Part shown: piece by piece, positions 58,093 through 64,000 of the stretch | Layout: each line of letters opens with the position of its first letter | How positions within the stretch are numbered: the first letter of the stretch is position 1 | Assembly (NCBI GenBank): GCA_964030785.1 | Contig: OZ034968.1 | Span: 53,882,230 to 53,946,229, forward strand | Source: Siderastrea siderea | Taxonomy: Eukaryota; Cnidaria; Anthozoa; Scleractinia; Rhizangiidae | Length of the DNA: 64,000 bases | Direction: 5' to 3' | The notes under the pieces: model-generated | Database searches by the model: none | Told to the model about the DNA's origin: nothing | Seen by the model: the letters and a program-made list of their open reading frames with translations, nothing else | Position numbers and translations under genes: made by a program

Positions 58093-58220
58093 TATATCAT
58101 TTGTTTACATAAAATTTCGTATTTTGTTTGGAAAAATTAGGGTTATCATATATAAAAACGCTCGCATAGCGTGTCGCATAGCGTGTCGCTATGCGATAAA
58201 ATTGTATAACATAGTATCAT
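58093..58220. promoter_or_regulatory. Divergent promoter with stem-loop
   Basis: TATATAAAAAC (58,150-58,160) and TATCATATG before the ATPase lie opposite to the cattatat motif of the leftward gene. Between them tcgcatagcg and cgctatgcga (58,174-58,196) form a palindrome, preceded by a direct copy of cgcatagcgtgt. It could be a replication or regulatory hairpin. Confidence 0.5.
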
Positions 58221-58862
58221 ATGAAGATTCAAAATTACGACATTCAAGATGATGAAAACAACGATTTTGTTCAATTAAAGAGTTTCATGCCAAACCGATG
58301 TTTCAGGATGCTTATTTGTGCTCCCTCTGGTGGTGGTAAAACAAACCTTCTGCTTGATATGATATACAGGCTCTTATACTTTGATAAAATATATCTTTAC
58401 GCTCGCAATCTCCAACAAAGCAAATATAAGCATCTGTTGAAATCTCTTGAACCAATATCAAAAGAGGTCGGCTATGATATAATCGAAGCAAGTAATGATG
58501 AGATCATCCCTTTAACAGATTTGTCTGATGAAAACCAAAAATTAGTCATCTTTGATGATTATTTGAATACAGGTAAGAAAAATGACGAACGGATACGAGA
58601 CTACTTCACCAATTCGAGAAATAAAAATTGTTGCTGTATATATTTGAGTCAAAGCTATTACGGAACCGATAAAACAATAAGACTGAATAGTTCACATTTT
58701 TGTGTTTTTGATTTTCCTTCTATAAACGAGCAATCGATGATTTGCCGAGAACTGAACATAAATAAATCAGATTATCAGAAAGCTACTAAGGATCCATATA
58801 GTTTTTTGTATGTTGATAAGGTCAAAAAAAAGGTAGCCCGAAATTTCGACGAAAAAATCTAA
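58221..58862 (+). CDS. ATP: A32/FtsK-HerA type packaging ATPase
   Basis: The 213-aa ATPase has Walker A APSGGGKT (34-41) and Walker B KLVIFDDYLN (107-116), with a CIYLSQSYYGT strand resembling the family sensor region. Size equals the element-1 ATPase. It starts the rightward late block of this element (ATPase, fibre, two membrane proteins), the same local order as in element 1. It packages genomic DNA. Confidence 0.92.
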   Translation: MKIQNYDIQDDENNDFVQLKSFMPNRCFRMLICAPSGGGKTNLLLDMIYRLLYFDKIYLYARNLQQSKYKHLLKSLEPISKEVGYDIIEASNDEIIPLTDLSDENQKLVIFDDYLNTGKKNDERIRDYFTNSRNKNCCCIYLSQSYYGTDKTIRLNSSHFCVFDFPSINEQSMICRELNINKSDYQKATKDPYSFLYVDKVKKKVARNFDEKI

Positions 58863-58878
58863 ACTAATATTATATTAT

Positions 58879-60579
58879 ATGAGTTATACAAACGGTATTC
58901 TTAATCATGTTGATTCTCAAGGACAAGGTCAGATAGGCCCTAGAGGGTTGCCTGGGTTACCTGGTCCTAAAGGCGATAAAGGCGATAAAGGCGACAAAGG
59001 CGACAAAGGTGATCGTGGACCTCAGGGTAGTGCCAGCGGTTCTGCTGATATTGACATGCAAAATAAGTTCGAGATTTTGCGATTAAAAAGCAATCCTTAT
59101 CCTATCCACGGTGATCTGTCAAAGGTAATAAACTATCAGGACACGAGAAATATCTTTCTTTCGAAAAAAGAGGGTGGAAAAATGGAGGCAAGCATTGATA
59201 TGAACAATAATACAATCTACAACGTAAAAGACCCAACACAGGCAGATCAAGCCACAAACAAAAAGTATGTCGAAAATCAGCTTGAAAAAAAACTGGATAA
59301 AGGAGCTGATATTGATATGAAAAATAAATCAATTACCAATCTTGATCTTCCATCAAACCAAAGAGACGCCGCATGTGTCGAGTTTGTTAACAACAGAATT
59401 GATGACATGACACAAAAAAAGTTTCTCAAAGTTGATGGCACCAACAATATGACTGGAAACTTGAATTTAAATAACAATAAAATTATTAACTTACAAACCG
59501 ATTACAGAGATTCAAAATCCGCAGTTAATGTTGATTTTGTGCAAGAGGAAATAAAAGATTTGAGAAATCTTGTCACTCAAAAAATTCGTGAATCTCAGAT
59601 CAATAACTCAGGACAAAAACGAGACGCCTTCAGATACTTGATGGAAGACACTGATGAATCTTCGAGTGAAAACAATATCGAGGTTTTGGGTATTGTCGAT
59701 TTTCCCAATTCTCCACATCAAATTAATAAAAAAGCTTACCAACTTAAACTCTTGTTTGAAAAAAGCTCACCCTTCCAGTACCGCTCGCGTCTTGGTTTTA
59801 ACTTATATAAACTTCCAGTCGGGTATTACACAATGGTCGTTGAATGGTTTCCGCCGGAAATGAATGAGATAAGTGTAACAGCTCAAGGAACAACGATTTC
59901 AATTTCTGATGAAACAACCAAAACATTCGAGAAGTACACCAAAACAGTTATCCATTTTCACAGATGGGGTAGCTCACCCCCACAATTTATATATCTCGAT
60001 CTGCACGGTACAGTCAGTAAGCAATCGTTTTTAACAATTGGGCATTTAATTGTCTATGGTGTTAAAGAAACAATTTCAAATGTTGACCCAAGTGTCTATG
60101 ACACCGCTTTTGTTATTGAAAATGGCAAGATGGTAATGGAAACGGATTTGTCTTTAAACGGGCACCAACTACGCTCTTCCATTCACCACATAAACGGTTT
60201 TTTAAATTCGACAAAAGGGAACAAAAATTTTGTTTTAAATGGCGCTGAAATAATGTCATTGCCGGGTGAAGCGATTTTGAAAAATATTGATATATATTGT
60301 ACGCGTCCAATCACTTCTTCGGATTCTCATGTCACTGTACATAGACACAAAAAAATATCTTTGAAACTCAAAACATCTTTACGGAATTTTTTTACTGGAA
60401 CTCTAAGCTCTTCAAGAAATTTTACCTCAAAAAAAAGTGGGTGGTATCAGACAATAAACCTAAATTCTTTCCAAATGCCTTCGTCCGGGATTTTGGCTTT
60501 TGAACTAAATATGAATGATGATATTTGGAAAAGTTACAACGCAATTATACTTCGTATCGAGTATCAAACAAGTGCGTGA
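58879..60579 (+). CDS. Trimeric fibre with collagen stalk and phage-like repeats
   Basis: The 566-aa protein has a short N-terminal anchor, ten Gly-X-Y triplets (residues 20-49, GPKGDKGDKGDKG), and then at least three repeats of the phage tail-fibre type: IDMNNNTIYNVKDPTQADQA...KKYVE, IDMKNKSITNLDLP...VEFVN and LNLNNNKIINLQTDYRDSK...VDFVQ. A beta-rich C-terminal head and another LSLNGHQLRS unit follow. This is the layout of a trimeric receptor-binding fibre. It sits immediately after the ATPase and is preceded by TATTATATTATATG. Confidence 0.85.
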   Translation: MSYTNGILNHVDSQGQGQIGPRGLPGLPGPKGDKGDKGDKGDKGDRGPQGSASGSADIDMQNKFEILRLKSNPYPIHGDLSKVINYQDTRNIFLSKKEGGKMEASIDMNNNTIYNVKDPTQADQATNKKYVENQLEKKLDKGADIDMKNKSITNLDLPSNQRDAACVEFVNNRIDDMTQKKFLKVDGTNNMTGNLNLNNNKIINLQTDYRDSKSAVNVDFVQEEIKDLRNLVTQKIRESQINNSGQKRDAFRYLMEDTDESSSENNIEVLGIVDFPNSPHQINKKAYQLKLLFEKSSPFQYRSRLGFNLYKLPVGYYTMVVEWFPPEMNEISVTAQGTTISISDETTKTFEKYTKTVIHFHRWGSSPPQFIYLDLHGTVSKQSFLTIGHLIVYGVKETISNVDPSVYDTAFVIENGKMVMETDLSLNGHQLRSSIHHINGFLNSTKGNKNFVLNGAEIMSLPGEAILKNIDIYCTRPITSSDSHVTVHRHKKISLKLKTSLRNFFTGTLSSSRNFTSKKSGWYQTINLNSFQMPSSGILAFELNMNDDIWKSYNAIILRIEYQTSA

Positions 60580-60619
60580 TTACTTTCCACAAAAAAATTT
60601 ACATTTATTATATAACACA

Positions 60620-61195
60620 ATGCGAGACATTTTCGAATTCAACCATATCGACAAAACACTTTCTGAAGAGAAGGTTAAATTTCTGAAAGATTTATATACT
60701 CATTACCACAAGAAACATTATTGTTATGAAAAGTTGCACCTCGGTTTTCGAAGAAAAAATTTTGTTTGTAATCTTTCAGCTGGCAAGTTAATTATTAGTG
60801 CCGCAGTTGCTGGAGGGATGACACTGAACCCTGCTGTCATGGCAACTTTAACTGGTGTTGGTCTTATTTTGAAAGCAGTGGCAAGCCTTAAAAAATTCAA
60901 TAAAAAAATGGAACGAGCAAATTCGTGGACGAATCGGTTGAAATTGTTTGACAATACCGACGTTGGCGATGGTGTTGCCGATTTAAAAAATGTGATTGTG
61001 CTTAATGTATGGATAAAGAGATGGGATCGATATTATCACTCTAAAAGTGCCCTATTGGAGAAGGATTTCAACAATAGCATCGAATTTTTTTACAACAGCG
61101 ATATGACCGGTTATTACACATATTTCAGCACAGTTCCAAGTGATTGGGATATGAGTTGCATCATTGAATGGTTACGTATCCCTCAACCAATCTAA
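60620..61195 (+). CDS. Two-helix membrane protein (SLATT-like layout), copy 1
   Basis: The ATG at 60,620 follows TATATAACACA. The 191-aa protein has EEKVKFLKDLYTHYHKKHYC, two hydrophobic helices (about 55-68 and 71-88), a Lys-rich segment and a helical C-terminal domain with YYHSKSALLEKDFNNSIEFF. It is related in layout to the next gene and to the 9231 gene of element 1. A pore, fusion or egress role is inferred from topology and from its place after the fibre gene. Confidence 0.65.
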   Translation: MRDIFEFNHIDKTLSEEKVKFLKDLYTHYHKKHYCYEKLHLGFRRKNFVCNLSAGKLIISAAVAGGMTLNPAVMATLTGVGLILKAVASLKKFNKKMERANSWTNRLKLFDNTDVGDGVADLKNVIVLNVWIKRWDRYYHSKSALLEKDFNNSIEFFYNSDMTGYYTYFSTVPSDWDMSCIIEWLRIPQPI

Positions 61196-61254
61196 GTTGA
61201 TAGTGAAAATATTCCATCGAAGCCTGAGAGTAATGAATAATCTAACATATATAT

Positions 61255-61377
61255 ATGAAAACAGCAACCTTAATCAACGAAATCATCGAAAGCATTGAGA
61301 AATTGGTCCATAATATCACAAAATTATACTATAGTATTAAATTATCATTCAAGAAGAAAAAAAATGTAACCGTATAA
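61255..61377 (+). CDS. 40-aa amphipathic peptide ORF
   Basis: The short ORF sits between two membrane-protein genes and has the element's strongest start motif (ATATATATATG). The product MKTATLINEIIESIEKLVHN continues as one amphipathic helix and ends in a Lys-rich tail (FKKKKNVTV). The promoter motif of the next gene overlaps its stop (GTATAATATATG). It is too short to confirm as coding. Confidence 0.4.
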   Translation: MKTATLINEIIESIEKLVHNITKLYYSIKLSFKKKKNVTV

Positions 61378-61380
61378 TAT

Positions 61381-61863
61381 ATGACAAAAAATATTTTCAA
61401 TTGGAATCATATATCAAGTGATTTGACTGAAGATCAGATAGAAGAACTAAAATCGTATTACATAACATATCATCGGAAGTGTTGGGCTTATAAACAAGCT
61501 GCAAAACGTTTCAAAAAGTGGAAATTACTCGGCGATTCATTGTCAATCATTTTCGCAACGGGCGGAATTGCATCTGCAATAGCGACATCTGGCATATCTC
61601 TTGTTGCTATCTCAACAGCCTCAGTAATTATTCAGAGTTGGATGAAACACAAAGATCTCGACCTCAAAATACAAAATTGTATACACGCTTACCAAAGTTA
61701 CCAGCATTTGTTAAACATAATCAAAGATACCATGAGAGGTGGCGATTTTCAACTGCATTCTCTACACATAATAATGAACAACGTAGATAATTATGTTACA
61801 TACAATAGTCCCATAGTTGACAAATTCCTAGAAAAATATGACAAATATTTCACTCATCAATGA
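61381..61863 (+). CDS. Two-helix membrane protein (SLATT-like layout), copy 2
   Basis: The 160-aa protein follows the pattern LTEDQIEELKSYYITYHRKC, two adjacent hydrophobic helices rich in Gly/Ala/Ser (about 50-70 and 72-87), VIIQSWMKHKDLDLKIQNCI and an AYQSYQHLLNIIKDTMRGG helix. Duplicated beside copy 1, it supports a conserved accessory function. Its 3' end overlaps the convergent gene by 14 bases. The SLATT comparison is structural analogy only. Confidence 0.65.
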   Translation: MTKNIFNWNHISSDLTEDQIEELKSYYITYHRKCWAYKQAAKRFKKWKLLGDSLSIIFATGGIASAIATSGISLVAISTASVIIQSWMKHKDLDLKIQNCIHAYQSYQHLLNIIKDTMRGGDFQLHSLHIIMNNVDNYVTYNSPIVDKFLEKYDKYFTHQ

Positions 61864-62428
61864 TCTCTTTCATTCTATCACCAATAAGTGATATAATTAG
61901 ATTCCAATATCTTTCATATGAAGCCAATGTTTTTTTCGATTTACTGATTGGAATATCAAATGGTAAATTCATCATACTTAACACTTTACGTAAAATGAAA
62001 TTGATGTTAATCATTCTTTTCCGGTTTCCATTCACTTGGGGAAGAATCTTACCTATTTCTACAAATACTCTATCGATCTTACATTTTTGATGGTGTGATA
62101 TTTCTATATTATATTTTTGTTCAATATCTAGAATCGTATTATTTATATGATACTCACGATGGTAAATAGATTTCCTCTTCAGTTTATGTCTGTTCTCATA
62201 AAAATTAACATACTCTACTGATGATTTATATCCTTGAACAATACCACAACTTAGACATGCTAACATCCCATCGTCGTTAATAATATACTGATTATCACAG
62301 CATAAATAATATTTTGCTAAACGATCTTGTGGTTTTTCATTAGAATCTTCCAATTTTTGGTCACAAAAAGGACAAACAATATCTCCTGATTCTTTCAGTT
62401 CATCATGTAATTCCTTGTTACAATTCAT
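61850..62428 (-). CDS. TFIIB/VLTF3-like transcription factor
   Basis: The 192-aa protein has an N-terminal CPFC pair (C19, C22), then YYLCCDNQYIINDDGMLACL with C43/C44 and C58/C61, a zinc ribbon followed by YENRHKLKRKSIYHREYHIN and a helical C-terminal half. The ribbon plus Y-R--H motif recalls poxvirus-type late transcription factor VLTF3 (a TFIIB-like protein) found in nucleocytoplasmic viruses. It would direct RNA polymerase to late promoters, possibly the TATATA motifs of this element. The TATATA motif also precedes its ATG. Confidence 0.6.
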   Translation of the reverse strand: MNCNKELHDELKESGDIVCPFCDQKLEDSNEKPQDRLAKYYLCCDNQYIINDDGMLACLSCGIVQGYKSSVEYVNFYENRHKLKRKSIYHREYHINNTILDIEQKYNIEISHHQKCKIDRVFVEIGKILPQVNGNRKRMININFILRKVLSMMNLPFDIPISKSKKTLASYERYWNLIISLIGDRMKEIIDE

Positions 62429-62514
62429 TCTATACTATTATATGAGATATTATTTTTTCTTTTACATTCTGTGCGTTTCATACGACTTAAAATTTTATCT
62501 AATTATATATATAT

Positions 62515-62781
62515 ATGAAAATCACAAACCGAGAAGTAAAAATGTTAATAACTATTAATTATAAGAATGGATGTACAAAAACTATACAATATTTTAAAGT
62601 TTACTCGGACAATACGACGACACCTACGCTCAGATATAAAATAGTCGATTTCAGATATCCTGACGGTACAATTGACGAAGACAGATCATATGATAACAAA
62701 ATGATTATTAATGACTCTGACTCTGAATCTGAATCTGAATCTGAATCTGAATCTGAATCTGAATTTCCTAATGCTAAATAA
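62515..62781 (+). CDS. Small protein with Ser-Glu repeat tail
   Basis: The 88-aa ORF follows a long TATATATATATATG start motif beside the right TIR. It has a beta-rich body (MLITINYKNGCTKTIQYFKV, IVDFRYPDGTIDEDRSY) and an acidic tail of SE repeats coded by gaatct hexamers. The repeat is unstable and may vary in length. The function is unknown; it is the terminal rightward gene. Confidence 0.5.
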   Translation: MKITNREVKMLITINYKNGCTKTIQYFKVYSDNTTTPTLRYKIVDFRYPDGTIDEDRSYDNKMIINDSDSESESESESESESEFPNAK

Positions 62782-62844
62782 GTCATTTATTTTTAAGATA
62801 TAACCATGCTTTTATACTCCAAGGGAGAACCGTATGATAAAAAC

Positions 62845-63054
62845 AAACTTCCTGTTGTATGAAGTCACGCAATGGAAAATGCGTTCGTTTCCACATGAAA
62901 TAAAAACATATAGATTCTATTAAATGATTGTCATAAAATGAAATACATATAGTTCTCCATAAAATGATTGCCATCAGATGGAAAGTAGATATAGAGTTGG
63001 GTTTGGTTTGAGATCATTTTCAAATGATCTCGAACCCCCAACTCTATAACTACT
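62845..63054 (-). repeat. Right terminal inverted repeat of element 2
   Basis: Inverted partner of 44,443-44,655. The terminal palindrome occupies 62,984-63,054. Confidence 0.93.
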
Positions 63055-63060
63055 CATCCA
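63055..63060 (+). repeat. Target site duplication, right (catcca)
   Basis: Direct repeat catcca immediately outside the right terminus, matching 44,437-44,442. Confidence 0.9.
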
Positions 63061-64000
63061 GGTTGAATTGGAATTTGGAAGTGTTGGTTTTTGTGGAGGG
63101 AAAAAATTTGGAGAACTCTAAAAAGACTCCTCGGAACAAGGACAGAACCAACAACAAACTCAACCCACGTGCCAACCACTGGAACCGAACCCGGGTCACA
63201 GAGGTGGGAGGCAAGTGCTCCCACTGCTACACCAACCTTGCTCCCCACAAATGTAAAAAAGGGAGATTGTAGAAAGAAAGTAAAACAGAGAGATTGCCTA
63301 AACCTTGTAAACGACATGAAAACAAAAAAGGGAGACTGCAAAAACCTTCTACATAAAAGCCAGATAGGAGTGGGCGGCCTCAAAGGTAATGATTTTTGTG
63401 TCGTTTTGGTCTGAATTAGGGTAAAGTTTTCGAGTTATGGTCTGGAATTGGGTATGGTCTTTAGACGAAGCTACTTTTTACTATTTTCATCCCTTGAGAA
63501 TGGTCTTTTGATTAATATAGAGGATTTGAAGCCCTTCTCAAACGTCTTACGTAAATTGAAGCAGTTCCTAGGTAGTTGCGATCCTTTTTGGGACAGTTTT
63601 GATAAGGGGCGTTAGATTTTGGGTCAGGCCTGAAACAGGGTAAAAAAAAATCGCATATTGTGCTCCGAAATAGTGTAATTGTTTCAAGACATTTACCGCA
63701 CATCGCCCACGGGGATTTTAGGGGTTCCTCCCCACCCCCCCTCCCCCCACCCAAAACTAAGTTTTTAACACCCACTTCAAGATGGGGGACATCTGCGTTT
63801 TTCATTATCTTGAACAACCTATTCACATGTTTAAAATTAAGCACTGTTTTACTGTTTGGCTTCAGCAACAAGTCGCAGTTTGTGTGTAGACGAATATTTG
63901 GTTAATTATTAAAAACTAACATTTCGGTAGTGCCAGTTGAGAGAAGCAACAGAGAATTGATTTAAATCCAACTAATCTGTGAATTTTGAAGACAGATTGT
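63061..64000. other. Host flank right of element 2
   Basis: Repetitive noncoding host sequence with the SINE fragment above, repeated aaaagggagattg-type units (63,255-63,340) and a C-rich tract at 63,731-63,752. No gene supported. Confidence 0.4.
63156..63250 (-). ncRNA. tRNA-derived SINE fragment
   Basis: On the minus strand the sequence reads aaggttggtgtagcagtggg, agcacttgcctcccacctct, then gacccgggttcggttcc, with box-A-like (GTGTAGCAGTGGGAG) and box-B-like (GGGTTCGGTTCC) promoter elements. Arms do not form a clean cloverleaf, so a SINE head is more likely than a functional tRNA. Confidence 0.45.

Larger units (their letters stand above)
44443..63054. mobile_element. Element 2: complete Polinton/adintovirus-like provirus
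   Basis: The 18,612-bp element starts agtagttatagag and ends ctctataactact, inverted copies of each other. The flanking 6-bp direct repeat catcca (44,437-44,442 and 63,055-63,060) is the target duplication expected of a Polinton integrase. The AG start also fits the family. It encodes polymerase B, integrase, protease, ATPase, MCP, penton-like protein, PLA2 protein and fibre. The reading frames are intact apart from junctions explained by -1 slippage, so it could be a recent or active insertion. Confidence 0.95.

Noticed and set aside
63054..63414. Short ORFs on both strands right of element 2
   Set aside because: They overlap a tRNA-derived SINE and simple repeats and have no protein-like features.

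Overview
The window looks like animal genomic DNA, most likely from a cnidarian such as an anthozoan. It carries two different virus-like elements of the Polinton/Maverick-adintovirus kind on either side of a decayed, inverted duplicate of a host gene. The host assignment is inference: it rests on the collagen Gly-X-Y mini-exons joined to EPTP/EAR propeller repeats and on the repeat landscape. I could not search a database.

Bases 1 to about 18,730 hold element 1, which is GC-richer and cut off at the left window edge. It runs rightward: GRF zinc-finger protein, chromodomain integrase, two paralogous penton-like proteins, a cluster of tiny Arg-rich proteins with QRGG protease-type sites, major capsid protein (MCP), adenain-like protease, a tRNA-like gene, packaging ATPase, a glycine-repeat protein, a two-helix membrane protein, more small core proteins and a phospholipase A2 (PLA2) protein. 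Two acidic/basic early-type genes run leftward, then a divergent promoter, then protein-primed DNA polymerase B broken by one single-base frameshift.

Bases 18.8-44.4 kb are host DNA: a plus-strand copy and a minus-strand copy of a collagen-EPTP gene, both damaged, separated by tandem repeats, tRNA-like SINEs, a 4.6-kb fold-back structure, a MITE and a 1.4-kb terminal-inverted-repeat (TIR) element with an 11-bp target duplication.

Bases 44,443-63,054 hold element 2, a complete AT-rich Polinton-type provirus of 18.6 kb. It has about 210-bp TIRs beginning AG, flanked by the 6-bp target duplication catcca. It encodes polymerase B, integrase, PLA2 protein, protease, MCP, penton-like protein, packaging ATPase, a collagen-stalked fibre with phage-tail-fibre-like repeats, two two-helix membrane proteins, a PPxY protein, a late-transcription-factor-like protein and several small zinc proteins. 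Nearly every gene start carries a TATATA-type motif right at the ATG.

The most notable observation is in element 2. The zinc module, PLA2 domain and integrase lie in successive -1 frames with short overlaps. Each overlap holds an in-phase slippery heptamer (G GGA AAC, then A AAA AAC), and the second is followed after 7 nt by a 14-bp stem. The integrase has no ATG before its first catalytic Asp. This predicts a gag-pro-pol-like polyprotein that would tether the integrase to a capsid PLA2 protein. A third -1 junction (G TTA AAC) may link a core protein to the protease.
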